Assembly: GCA_018366495.1 (NCBI GenBank)
Contig: JAGZHZ010000004.1
Span: forward strand, 66,104-130,103
Length of the DNA: 64,000 bases
Direction: 5' to 3'
Source of the DNA: Clostridiales bacterium
Lineage (GTDB): Bacteria; Bacillota; Clostridia; Lachnospirales; Lachnospiraceae
Shown here: piece after piece, positions 27,653-35,710 of the stretch
Layout: each line of letters begins with the position of its first letter
Position numbering within the stretch: the first letter of the stretch is position 1
Position numbers and translations under genes: made by a program
Notes under the pieces: generated by a model
The model's input: the letters and a program-made list of their open reading frames with translations, nothing else
The model's database searches: none
What the model was told of the DNA's origin: nothing

Positions 27653-28714
27653 ATGAAGAAATTTTGTAATTTTGTAAAAACCCATATGGTATTTTCATGC
27701 GTCGTTCTTTTTATCGTACTGCTCCTGTCTGTTGTATTATGTATCGGAATCGGACCAGTCAGTATTCCGTTTGAGACGGTATGGAGAGTGATGTTTTATA
27801 AGATGTTTGGAATCGGTGACATCTCGGATATCTCAAACAGCACACAAAATATTGTCTGGTTTTTGAGAACGCCAAGAGTGCTTCTCGGTGTTCTGGTCGG
27901 TATCAGTCTCAGTGTTTCAGGAGTGGCAATGCAGGCTTTTACAAAGAATCCGCTGGCAAGCCCGTATGTTCTGGGAATTTCTTCCGGAGCATCGTGCGGA
28001 GCGGTGCTGGCGATGGCGACCGGGGCATTGTCATTTTTAGGAGAGTATGCGACATCTCTCGGCGCATTTTGCGGAGCGATGGTTTCGATTTTAATTGTAT
28101 ATTACCTGGCAAAGACAGGGCGTGATATTGCACCGATTAAACTGGTGCTTGTCGGAACGGCTGTCTCTGCGATGTTTACTGCTTTTTCAAACTTTATTGT
28201 TTACAAGACGCCGGACGATTCTAAAGTTCGGGAGGTGACATTCTGGATGCTCGGCAGTGTGGCAGGAGCGGAATGGAAAGACTTGATACCGCTTGCGCTG
28301 ATTTTTATACCTGGAATTATAGTTCTGTATGCAGCGGCAAATTCTATGAATGCGCTGATGATGGGAGAGAGCAGCGCAGTCACATTGGGAATCAATGTAA
28401 ATCTTGTACGCAAACTGAATGTATTCGTAGCTGCGCTGATGACAGGCGTCTCTGTCGCTGTTGCAGGTTCTATAGGATTTGTAGGATTGGTAATTCCGCA
28501 CATTGTCAGAGCTATTGTCGGAGCAGATCATAAGAGGGTGATTCCGCTTTCTGTGCTGACAGGAGGAATTTACCTGATCTGGGTCGATGTGGGGGCGCGT
28601 ATGTTTGATGCGCCGGGAGAGATTCCAATCGGAATTATTACCTCCATCATAGGAGCACCGTTCTTCTTATGGATGATTAAAGTGCGGCGATACTCCTTCG
28701 GAAGCAAATCTTAG
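27653..28714 (+). CDS. btuC: FecCD/BtuC-family permease
   Basis: A 353-residue permease with about ten hydrophobic segments, beginning at about 13-32 (MVFSCVVLFIVLLLSVVLCI). Family motifs: RTPRVLLGVLVG (about 73-84), SGVAMQAFTKNPLASPYVLGISSGA (about 88-112, given in part), and the coupling-helix region GFVGLVIPHIVRAIVGADHKRVIPLS (from about 272). It forms the translocation channel with the ATPase encoded next. No obvious ribosome site fits tightly; a GAATAAAA spacer separates it from btuF, so it may be translationally coupled. Confidence 0.93.
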   Translation: MKKFCNFVKTHMVFSCVVLFIVLLLSVVLCIGIGPVSIPFETVWRVMFYKMFGIGDISDISNSTQNIVWFLRTPRVLLGVLVGISLSVSGVAMQAFTKNPLASPYVLGISSGASCGAVLAMATGALSFLGEYATSLGAFCGAMVSILIVYYLAKTGRDIAPIKLVLVGTAVSAMFTAFSNFIVYKTPDDSKVREVTFWMLGSVAGAEWKDLIPLALIFIPGIIVLYAAANSMNALMMGESSAVTLGINVNLVRKLNVFVAALMTGVSVAVAGSIGFVGLVIPHIVRAIVGADHKRVIPLSVLTGGIYLIWVDVGARMFDAPGEIPIGIITSIIGAPFFLWMIKVRRYSFGSKS

Positions 28715-28725
28715 GAGGAAAAAAG

Positions 28726-29475
28726 ATGCTAAATGTAAAAAATCTGACATACAAGGTGCGCCATAAGACGTTAATACAGGATATTTCTCTTGATGTAAAT
28801 GACGGAGAGTTTGTCGGAGTGATCGGCCCAAACGGAAGCGGAAAATCGACGCTGCTGAAAAATATCTATAAAATGCTGACGCCGGACTCCGGGGAGATTC
28901 TTCTGGACGGAGAATCGATGATCCATATGAGCAATCGGCAGATGGCGCAGAAAATTGCTGTGGTGTCACAGGAAAATAATGCAAACTTTGATTTTACAGT
29001 GGCAGAGGTTGTGCAGATGGGACGGTATCCAAGAAAGAAGCTGATGGAAGGCGCAAACGATCAGGACAGGATCATTGTAAAAGAATCGCTTGAAATGGTA
29101 GGAATGGAGACATTTCACGACCGCAGTTTTTTAAGCCTGTCCGGGGGAGAAAAACAGAGAGTTTTGATTGCACGGGCGCTGGCGCAGCAGACAGAAATGA
29201 TTATTCTGGACGAGCCGACGAATCATCTCGACATTGGAAGCCAGATGAAAACGCTGCAGCTTTTGAAGAATTCCAAAAAGACAGTGCTGACAGCGCTGCA
29301 TGATTTGTCTTTTGCCGCAAAATTTTGCGACAGAGTATATGCTCTGTGTGAAGGGCACGTTTACAATTTTGGAAAGCCGATGGAAGTAATCCAAAAAGAG
29401 ATGATAAAAAAGCTGTATGGTGTGGACGCAGAATTATTTGAGCGTAAGGGGAAACTATATATTGATTATATATAA
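28726..29475 (+). CDS. btuD: ABC transporter ATPase, probably cobalamin (BtuD-like)
   Basis: A 249-residue nucleotide-binding subunit of the FecE/BtuD class. Walker A GPNGSGKST (about residues 36-44), Q loop VSQENN, signature LSLSGGEKQRV (about 136-146), Walker B MIILDEPTNHLD (about 157-168), switch His in LTALHDLS. Ribosome site TAGGAGGAAAAA. Last gene of the riboswitch-controlled operon; a bidirectional terminator follows. Confidence 0.94.
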   Translation: MLNVKNLTYKVRHKTLIQDISLDVNDGEFVGVIGPNGSGKSTLLKNIYKMLTPDSGEILLDGESMIHMSNRQMAQKIAVVSQENNANFDFTVAEVVQMGRYPRKKLMEGANDQDRIIVKESLEMVGMETFHDRSFLSLSGGEKQRVLIARALAQQTEMIILDEPTNHLDIGSQMKTLQLLKNSKKTVLTALHDLSFAAKFCDRVYALCEGHVYNFGKPMEVIQKEMIKKLYGVDAELFERKGKLYIDYI

Positions 29476-29497
29476 ATAGAAAAGGACAGATAAAAAG

Positions 29498-29557
29498 AGG
29501 AGCATTGTACAGCGGCCAGATCGTTTGATCTTTGACTGCGAGGCAATGCTCCTTTTT
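29498..29557. terminator. Bidirectional terminator, btuD / uracil permease
   Basis: AGGAGCATTG (29498-29507) pairs with CAATGCTCCT (29544-29553), flanked by A5 and T5. The two genes converge on it. Confidence 0.85.
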
Positions 29558-29577
29558 GAAACTATTTAAGAAAGACG

Positions 29578-30891
29578 CTAATCGCGGTCGTTTGTCAGTT
29601 TCAATTTATCAAAAATATAAAACAGAAGGGAGAGAATCATTCCCACGATGCAGGCGAGCACCATTCCTTTCAGCTCTACGTCTCCCAGTGTGATGGCTGC
29701 ACCTGAAAGACCTGTGACAAACACAACTGAGGTCAGCGTCAGGTTTCGGCTCTTGCTGTAATCCACTTTTGCATCTACCATAATTCGGATACCGGATGTT
29801 CCGATCATACCGTAGAGCAGAAAGGAGATTCCTCCAATGACAGGTCCTGGAATGGTATTGATTAAAGCAGACATAGGACCGATAAAAGAGCATAAAATAG
29901 AAAGTATGGCTGCACCTGCGATGACGCGGACAGAATAAACTTTTGTCATTGCCATGACGCCAATGTTTTCGCCATATGTCGTAGTTGGGACGGAGCCCAC
30001 CAGCCCGGAGAGCATCGTGGAAAAGTTATCTGCGAACAGAGAACGATGCAGTCCCGGATCTTTTAAAAGATCACGTCCGACAATTTTGCTGGTGACAACC
30101 TGATGTCCGATATGTTCTGAGGCAATCACGAGGATGACGGGCAGAATAATCAAAATGGCGTCAAGCTGGAAGTGCGGAAGCTGAAATTCAGGAATGGAAA
30201 ACAGTGGTGAGGAAAGAGCTTCACGGATTGTATCCATACTGATGACATCCAGAAATATGGCTGACACATATCCGGCGATGATGGCAACCAGAACCGGTAT
30301 GACAGACAAAAATTTTTTGAAAAGTACATTTCCAAAGACTGCGACACAAAGGGTAATCAAAAAGACAAGAAAAGCATTCATTGCCACAGGAGTTACCGTC
30401 TGGCTGTACAGCCCAGTCGCCTTATCGAGCGTGTAGGAAGTTGTCTTTAAGATTCCGGCTGTGGATGCGGCGCTTCCAGCCAGCTCCAGTCCGATCAGAG
30501 CGACAACAGGTCCCATTGCCGCAGGCGGCAGAACGATATCAATCCATTTTGTGCCGAATTTATAGATGATAAAAGCAAGAATACACCCGCACAGACCGAC
30601 AACGACAAAACCGCCCAGCGCATAAGAGTATCCCCATTTTGCGATGACGATTCCAGCCGGAGCAAGAAATGCAAAACTGGACCCCAGATAAGCAGGGGCT
30701 TTTCCTTTTGTGATCAGAATAAACAACAGCGTTCCCACACCATTCGTAAAAAGAACGATTGCCGGGTTGATTCCGAAAATAAAAGGAACAAGAACAGAGG
30801 CGCCGAACATCGCAAACATATGCTGGATACTGAGCGGCACCAAGAGACGAAACGGGACTTTGTCCTCAACTTGAATAATTTTTTTCTCCAT
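29578..30891 (-). CDS. uraA: Uracil permease (NCS2 family)
   Basis: A 437-residue polytopic transporter of the nucleobase/ascorbate (NCS2) family, probably uracil:proton symport. It has about 12-14 hydrophobic segments. Diagnostic motifs: SIQHMFAMFGASVLVP near the N-terminus, YLGSSFAFLAP (about 68-78), ASEHIGHQ (about 257-264) and the family signature TTYGENIGVMAMTKVYS (about 303-319). The UraA-type His and Glu in ASEHIG are kept. Monocistronic on the minus strand, ribosome site AAAGGAGGA, TATAAT (minus strand) at 30915-30920. No PyrR leader is evident, so its regulation is not visible. Confidence 0.93.
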   Translation of the reverse strand: MEKKIIQVEDKVPFRLLVPLSIQHMFAMFGASVLVPFIFGINPAIVLFTNGVGTLLFILITKGKAPAYLGSSFAFLAPAGIVIAKWGYSYALGGFVVVGLCGCILAFIIYKFGTKWIDIVLPPAAMGPVVALIGLELAGSAASTAGILKTTSYTLDKATGLYSQTVTPVAMNAFLVFLITLCVAVFGNVLFKKFLSVIPVLVAIIAGYVSAIFLDVISMDTIREALSSPLFSIPEFQLPHFQLDAILIILPVILVIASEHIGHQVVTSKIVGRDLLKDPGLHRSLFADNFSTMLSGLVGSVPTTTYGENIGVMAMTKVYSVRVIAGAAILSILCSFIGPMSALINTIPGPVIGGISFLLYGMIGTSGIRIMVDAKVDYSKSRNLTLTSVVFVTGLSGAAITLGDVELKGMVLACIVGMILSLLFYIFDKLKLTNDRD

Positions 30892-31082
30892 GAAAAATCC
30901 TCCTTTATTAGTGTATTATAATACTACCATAGCTTTCGGAAAGAAAAAAGGAAATTGCAAAGAAAAATGATGAAAAAATTAACAAATTTCCATAGATTTT
31001 TTTGCGAAAAATTAATAAGATAGAGGGGAGAACATGGATCAGAATCCATTATAAAAAAATAGAACAGGAAAGGAAGTGTCAT

Positions 31083-31322
31083 ATGAAAACACTGGGTATT
31101 ATGTTTGAACAGGCACAGGATATTGTGAATTTTGTGGATGCCATCAACCGGTTTGACTGTCCGATTGATTTAAAAACAGAAGACTGTCTTGTGGATGCCA
31201 AATCCATTATCAGCGCATTCGCTTTATCTTCAACTCCCAATATTGAGATGCAGATTCATTCAGAAGACTATGAAGATATTATTGACAGTGTCAAGCCATT
31301 TGTGAAAATTTATGAAGAATAA
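31083..31322 (+). CDS. HPr-like small protein without the phospho-histidine
   Basis: A 79-residue protein. ATG 31083 is chosen because GGAAAGGAAG lies just upstream; the frame extends upstream without a better site. Pattern FVDAINRF..PIDLKTEDCLVDAKSIISAFAL matches the C-terminal half of PTS phosphocarrier HPr (usually LKYNGKxVxxKSIMGVMSL), including the KSI serine region (Lys-Ser-Ile). The N-terminal HARP motif with the phosphorylatable His is absent (MFEQAQDIVNF). So it could interact with HPr partners but cannot carry PTS phosphate on His15. It stands alone between the uracil permease and an ArsR regulator and ends at a shared terminator. Confidence 0.82.
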   Translation: MKTLGIMFEQAQDIVNFVDAINRFDCPIDLKTEDCLVDAKSIISAFALSSTPNIEMQIHSEDYEDIIDSVKPFVKIYEE

Positions 31323-31334
31323 AAGAAAGACATA

Positions 31335-31374
31335 AAACTGCCCTGTTTCCATCTGAAATGACAGGGCAGTTTCC
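31335..31374. terminator. Terminator between HPr-like and ArsR genes
   Basis: AAACTGCCCTGT (31335-31346) pairs with ACAGGGCAGTTT (31361-31372). The plus-side U tract is short. The right arm abuts the ArsR stop codon. Confidence 0.75.
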
Positions 31375-31376
31375 AA

Positions 31377-31745
31377 TTATTCTGCAACGTGTTCCAGTCC
31401 TTGATTCAAAATAGTGATGACATGATCGTCTGCCAGAGAATAGAAAATTGTTTTTCCTTCCCGGCGGAATTTGACGAGATGACTTTGTTTTAAGACGCGG
31501 AGCTGATGAGATACGGCGCTCTGAGTCAATGAGAGCAGATTGGCAAGGTCGCCGACACACATTTCACTCTCCAAAAGTGTCATTAAAATTTTAATTCTTG
31601 TAGAATCACCGAAAACTTTGAATAATTCAGACAGGTCAAAAAGTTCTTCTTCTGTGGGGAGTTTATTCGTAATCGATTCAATCAGTTTTTCATCCGCATG
31701 AAGATAAAAGGGCGGTGCAGTTATTTTTTGAGATTCGTCCGACAT
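31377..31745 (-). CDS. ArsR/SmtB-family metal-responsive repressor
   Basis: A 122-residue winged-helix repressor: CVGDLANLLSLTQSAVSHQLRVLKQSHLVKFRREGKTIFYSL is the classic ArsR helix-turn-helix and wing (quoted in pieces: VGDLA, TQSAVSHQLRVL, GKTIFYSL). The C-terminal helix reads DDHVITILNQGLEHVAE, which places Asp, His, His and Glu with the same spacing as the alpha-5 zinc site of SmtB (D104, H106, H117, E120). There is also a Cys in the SEMCVGDL helix, as in As/Cd sensors, but without a CxC pair. Zn or another divalent metal is the likely effector. No efflux pump gene is adjacent, so the targets are elsewhere or it controls only itself. Ribosome site AAAGGAGGG. Confidence 0.92.
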   Translation of the reverse strand: MSDESQKITAPPFYLHADEKLIESITNKLPTEEELFDLSELFKVFGDSTRIKILMTLLESEMCVGDLANLLSLTQSAVSHQLRVLKQSHLVKFRREGKTIFYSLADDHVITILNQGLEHVAE

Positions 31746-31968
31746 AGGAATCCCTCCTTTCTCTGCTCTATTATATCACAATACAAAATTTTGACGATTT
31801 CCTGATGGAAAAAATTGAATAACATTCTGTTTTGGGGTATACTTAAAAAAAGAGTGGGAAATTTAAAGAAAAAAATGGGAAGGTGATTTCTGATTTTGAG
31901 GAAAATAGAAAATTTTGTGAAAAATCAGAGAGAACAATGTAGTATCAGATTAATAAGGAGGAAAAAAT

Positions 31969-32532
31969 ATGGATTTTTTTGAAAAGTTAAACAACCTTTT
32001 GACAGAAGCCGGAAAGGAAGCAGAGCAGAGAGTAAAAGAAGTATCTGACAGTATGAGACTGAACAGCACAATAAGGGAAGAAAAGACTGCTGTGAAAGAA
32101 TACATGGAGCGGATCGGGCGTCTGTATTATGAAGAACAAAAAGGGGAAGGAACGGGTCTTTACAAAGAACTGTTCGACAGAGTTCATAAATCTCAGGAAG
32201 CGATCCGCAAAGCTCAGAAGGAACTGGAAGAACAGAGAAAGAAGACGACGTGCCAGTGCTGCGGGGCACCGCTTCGCAAAGAAGATCTGTTTTGCAGCAG
32301 ATGCGGAACTCCAAGAGAGATGGAAAGTGACGATTATGAAGAGACAAAAGAGACGCTGAAAGAAGAACAGTCTGAGAACATGACGGAAGAACCAGCGCAG
32401 GGAGACGGAAAGACGGAAGAGCCGTCACAACAGAAGACAGGCGCAAAGACAGAGCAGGAAGTGGAAACTTTCCATGAAACGCAGGAGAACTTCGGGGAAA
32501 TGAAGGAAGAAACAAATACAGAAGAAAGATAA
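31969..32532 (+). CDS. Coiled-coil zinc-ribbon protein (paralogue 1)
   Basis: A 187-residue protein. Residues 1-95 form a helical, probably coiled-coil region (EKLNNLLTEAGKEAEQRVKE, KSQEAIRKAQKELEEQRKK). A single zinc ribbon follows at about 97-115 (CQCCGAPL..FCSRCG, two CxxC pairs). The last 70 residues are a Glu/Thr/Gln-rich, probably disordered tail. Cytoplasmic, no signal peptide. Ribosome site AAGGAGGAAAA. First of a four-gene cluster; the next gene is a clear paralogue 71 bases downstream. I know such proteins from Lachnospiraceae genomes but know no assigned function. Confidence 0.85.
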   Translation: MDFFEKLNNLLTEAGKEAEQRVKEVSDSMRLNSTIREEKTAVKEYMERIGRLYYEEQKGEGTGLYKELFDRVHKSQEAIRKAQKELEEQRKKTTCQCCGAPLRKEDLFCSRCGTPREMESDDYEETKETLKEEQSENMTEEPAQGDGKTEEPSQQKTGAKTEQEVETFHETQENFGEMKEETNTEER

Positions 32533-32603
32533 GGAATAGAAAATTCTGCAAAAAAATAATATGTATAGGATAAAAGAATTTAAGATTTTATGGGAGGAAC
32601 ATT

Positions 32604-33218
32604 ATGGGATTTTTAGATAAGTTGACAAATACAATCAGTTCTACAGGAAAAGGAGTAGAACAGAAGGCGAAAAAGGTATCTGGAACAGTAAAATTAAACA
32701 GCCAAATCAAGGAACTGAGCGAATGTATTCAGGAATACATGAGACAGGTCGGTGAATTATATTATAAAAAACAGGAAGGTATCTCGGATGATCCAGATAT
32801 ACAGGAACTGTTTGAAAAGATCCGAAACAGTGAGGCAGAGATTGCTGAGGCAGAAAAACAGATTGATACGTTAAAGGGAATCTGCAGATGTAAAAACTGC
32901 GGAGCGGAGATGCGCATAACAGATAACTTCTGCATGATGTGCGGAACAAAACGGGAAGACGATTCTCAGATGCTCGAACAGACGACAGTGGATTCTGAGG
33001 CAGTTGTCACAGATATTTTTGAAGAAGACGCAGCAGAGGAAGAAGAGACAGCAGAGGAAGAGCAGACAGCGGAAGAACAGCCGAAAGATGAGACGGCAGA
33101 AGAAAGAGAAGAGATAAAAGAGCAGACGGCGGATGCAGGAGTAAAGGAAGATGGAGAGGACAGTCAGGCATCTGAAAAAGAAGAAGAAGGAATTGATCCG
33201 TCTGAATTTGAGATCTAA
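32604..33218 (+). CDS. Coiled-coil zinc-ribbon protein (paralogue 2)
   Basis: A 204-residue protein with the same plan as its upstream neighbour: MGFLDKLTNTISSTGKGVEQ resembles MDFFEKLNNLLTEAGKEAEQ, then a helical region with YMRQVGELYYKKQEG (neighbour: YMERIGRLYYEEQKG), a zinc ribbon at about 93-115 (CRCKNCGAEM..FCMMCG) and an even more acidic tail of about 80 residues (runs of EEE with Ala and Gln), ending GIDPSEFEI. Ribosome site GGGAGGAA. Tandem duplication is evident. Function unknown; the acidic tail suggests interaction with a basic partner (inference). Confidence 0.85.
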   Translation: MGFLDKLTNTISSTGKGVEQKAKKVSGTVKLNSQIKELSECIQEYMRQVGELYYKKQEGISDDPDIQELFEKIRNSEAEIAEAEKQIDTLKGICRCKNCGAEMRITDNFCMMCGTKREDDSQMLEQTTVDSEAVVTDIFEEDAAEEEETAEEEQTAEEQPKDETAEEREEIKEQTADAGVKEDGEDSQASEKEEEGIDPSEFEI

Positions 33219-33310
33219 TAAATTCTGACTGTCACACATAAGATAAGGAAGTGATGACAGGATGTTTTTTCTGATGAACTGGTCAGAAGGTAAAAGCAGG
33301 AAAGGAATGT

Positions 33311-33577
33311 ATGTGCATGGCAAAAAATAAAAAAATGTGCAGTTACTGCGGCAGTCAGCTTCAGGCAGATGCCAAATTTTGCAGACATTGCGGAAGACCG
33401 TGTGAGGAAGTACAGGAACAAGAAGAGAAAGAGGAAGAGGAAGTCAGATACTGTGCATACTGCGGCAGAAAGACGGGAAGCTGTATACAATATTGTGTTT
33501 ACTGCGGTACAAAGCTGCCGGAAAACGCACTTTACTGTCCAAAATGCGGCGAGAGGATAAAAACGTGTCAGGAATAA
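33311..33577 (+). CDS. Small multi-zinc-ribbon protein
   Basis: An 88-residue protein that is almost only zinc ribbons: CSYCGSQL..FCRHCG, then CAYCGRKTG..YCVYCG and finally YCPKCGERIK, giving at least two complete four-Cys sites and a fifth CxxC. A short Glu-rich linker (QEEKEEEEV) separates the first two. The start could be ATG 33311 or ATG 33317 (AAAGGA at 33300-33305 suits either). It lies between paralogue 2 and the 360-residue protein in the same direction and probably the same operon. Function unknown. Confidence 0.8.
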   Translation: MCMAKNKKMCSYCGSQLQADAKFCRHCGRPCEEVQEQEEKEEEEVRYCAYCGRKTGSCIQYCVYCGTKLPENALYCPKCGERIKTCQE

Positions 33578-33628
33578 TCTACCCGTTTTTATCATAGGAT
33601 GAGGTAAAAAGAAACAGCAGGTATCTAT

Positions 33629-34711
33629 ATGACTGACTATTCTCGTTTTATCGCCTACATATACGAATATGTAAATGGAATAAAACAATATAATGCAGGA
33701 TTTACAAAAGTGGAGGTTCGCAATGGAATCTGTAAGCTTCAGCTCATGATAAAAAACACGGGCCGTGAAACGAAAGTAAAAGTTTACGGTCTGGTGCGCG
33801 AAGGCGGATGGCTGCTCGGCATTTTGCTGGGAGAAGGACAGACGCAGAGACAGAGGCTGGATTTAAGAATGATGACAGATTCAGAAAAAATCGGAGGTAC
33901 CGACTATCCATTCCGAAAAATCACGGGGCTTTTTATTCAAGGGGCGGAAGGGCGCACATATGCAACTGCCTGGGATGAAGAGCCCATTTTTTTAGACAAA
34001 TTTGTCACAGAACTGCCTGAAAAAAAGAGTGAGGTACAGGCTCTGGAGATGGAAGCGGAAGAAAGAGAGGAAGAGATAGCGGAAGAAAGAGAAGACAGTG
34101 TTTCGGAGAAGATGCGCGAAGAGCGTGAAGCCGAAAAACCGGATGATGAAACGCAGGAAGAAAAACAAGAGGAAGTCATAAAAGAAAAAATAGAAGAGAC
34201 GAAAGATGAGCTGCTGCATTCGGAAAATCTTCAAGAGCAGACAGAAGAAGAGAACAGGGACAAAAAGAAAATGGAGTTACAACAGGAAATACAAAGTGAG
34301 GCGGAGGAAGGGACATCAAGTGAAGCAGACAATGTGACGGATGAAGAAAAACGTCCAAAAAGCAAGGAGGAGAGGTGGAATGCCATTGCCGCTTCTTTTC
34401 CGAGAACCGATCCGTTTTCAGATGGGGAGATCACAGAATGTGTACAGATTTCTCCGAAAGATCTGATGCTGATATGTCAGGAGGAATGGCGGCTTGGCAG
34501 AAATAGTTTTCTGCTGCATGGATATTATAATTATCGCCATCTGATTCTGGGAAGGGCAAAAGACGGCAGATGGATTCTAGGTATACCAGGTGTGTACGAG
34601 AGACAGGAACACTTTGTGGCAAGCCGGTTTGGCTTTGCCGGATTCAAGCCGGCAAAATCAAACCGAACGGAGGAAAAACCGTTTGGATACTGGTGCAGAG
34701 TTCTGCTGTAA
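33629..34711 (+). CDS. Two-domain cytoplasmic protein with long acidic linker, unknown function
   Basis: A 360-residue protein. The N-terminal ~125 residues form a strand-rich globular part (YNAGFTKVEVRNGICKLQL, VKVYGLVREGGWLLGILLG). A charged, Glu-dominated linker runs from about 130 to 245. The C-terminal ~110 residues are globular again: FPRTDPFSDGEITECVQISPKDL, then HGYYNYRHLILGRAKDGRWILGIPG (quoted in part), ending FGYWCRVLL. The C-terminal part resembles, from memory, an uncharacterised Lachnospiraceae domain (possibly the one labelled DUF6128; not verified). The ribosome site is poor (AAACAGCAGG), suggesting coupling to the zinc-ribbon gene upstream. Its stop lies only 7 bases before the stop of the convergent radical SAM gene. 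Confidence 0.8.
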   Translation: MTDYSRFIAYIYEYVNGIKQYNAGFTKVEVRNGICKLQLMIKNTGRETKVKVYGLVREGGWLLGILLGEGQTQRQRLDLRMMTDSEKIGGTDYPFRKITGLFIQGAEGRTYATAWDEEPIFLDKFVTELPEKKSEVQALEMEAEEREEEIAEEREDSVSEKMREEREAEKPDDETQEEKQEEVIKEKIEETKDELLHSENLQEQTEEENRDKKKMELQQEIQSEAEEGTSSEADNVTDEEKRPKSKEERWNAIAASFPRTDPFSDGEITECVQISPKDLMLICQEEWRLGRNSFLLHGYYNYRHLILGRAKDGRWILGIPGVYERQEHFVASRFGFAGFKPAKSNRTEEKPFGYWCRVLL

Positions 34712-34718
34712 AGAAGTC

Positions 34719-35414
34719 TCAGTCGACTCCGCGCAGCTGTGCATGAGGAATTTTTTTGCGGACGATAGAGAGATATCGGTGCAGTTCCTCCGATGTACAG
34801 CTGTGAAACCCAGGAAGCAAAACGCCGTCAGAATCTTTGTATGACTGGAGAAAATACTGGCTGCATCCTAAGATCCAGTCGGAGATCGAAAAGAAATCTT
34901 TTTCTGTGTGCAGCTCCTGGACGACGGTTGTGCGAAATTCATATGGAATGGCGCAGTGCAGAAGAAAATCAACGGATTCCTCCACCGACTCGATGGAGAC
35001 GGATGGGCATCCGCAGACAATGGGATACCGTTCTTTGCTGGATTTGATATCCATCGCAACGTAGTCAATCAAATGGGACTCCACGAGCGATTTTACAACT
35101 TCAGGGCGGGAGCCGTTTGTATCGAGCTTGACAAGATAACCCATTGATTTCAGCCTTGCGGCGAGATCTTTAAGATCAGGGGAGAGCGTCGGCTCTCCTC
35201 CGCTGATACATACACCTTCCAGAATACCATGGCGTTTTTTCAGGAAAGAAAAAATTTCATCGAGAGATAAGACAGGTTCCTGATCGGGTGCGAGAACAAG
35301 AGCGCTGTTCTGACAAAAAGGACAGCGGAAATTGCAGTGCCCCAAAAAAAGAACAGCTCCCGTATGTCCTGGATAATCCAGCAGAGTTAGTTTGTTAAAA
35401 CCGTGTATTTTCAT
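34719..35414 (-). CDS. nrdG: Radical SAM activating enzyme, anaerobic ribonucleotide reductase type (NrdG2-like)
   Basis: A 231-residue radical SAM protein that would install the glycyl radical on anaerobic NrdD. ATG 35414 is chosen because MKIHGFNKLTLLDYPG is the usual start of this family; the frame is open to ATG 35444 but that segment contains an inverted repeat. The cluster motif is CNFRCPFCQNS (CxxxCxxC, about residues 27-34), the SAM-binding GGEP is in CISGGEPTL (about 70-78), followed by KLDTNGSRPE and DYVAMDIKSS. NrdD itself is not in this window, so the partner assignment rests on family resemblance; pyruvate formate-lyase activase-like functions are an alternative. Confidence 0.87.
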   Translation of the reverse strand: MKIHGFNKLTLLDYPGHTGAVLFLGHCNFRCPFCQNSALVLAPDQEPVLSLDEIFSFLKKRHGILEGVCISGGEPTLSPDLKDLAARLKSMGYLVKLDTNGSRPEVVKSLVESHLIDYVAMDIKSSKERYPIVCGCPSVSIESVEESVDFLLHCAIPYEFRTTVVQELHTEKDFFSISDWILGCSQYFLQSYKDSDGVLLPGFHSCTSEELHRYLSIVRKKIPHAQLRGVD

Positions 35415-35710
35415 AAATTCACTCAGGCGCTGCTCCATTTGCATAAAAAAACGGAAGCAGCGCCGTTTCTCCTTTCTGGTACAGGAAATAAAACATTTTC
35501 TTTTTTATTCTTTTCTGTTAGTATATATCATGGCAGACAATAGAGCAACATGGAGTCTGTGGAAAACGGAGAACTCTATTTCGCATTTTGAAAATGTGGC
35601 TGCCGCAATCCCATTGGATTTAGACAATGGAAAATTCACTTGCGCAAATACATGATAAAATAAAAAAATAAGCAAAATTGGAATAGAAACAAGGAAAAAA
35701 GGAATAGAAA

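Noticed and set aside
31925..32551. 208-codon minus-strand frame opposite the first zinc-ribbon gene
   Set aside because: Leu/Ser/Phe-rich low-complexity translation, mirror of a Glu/Lys-rich gene.
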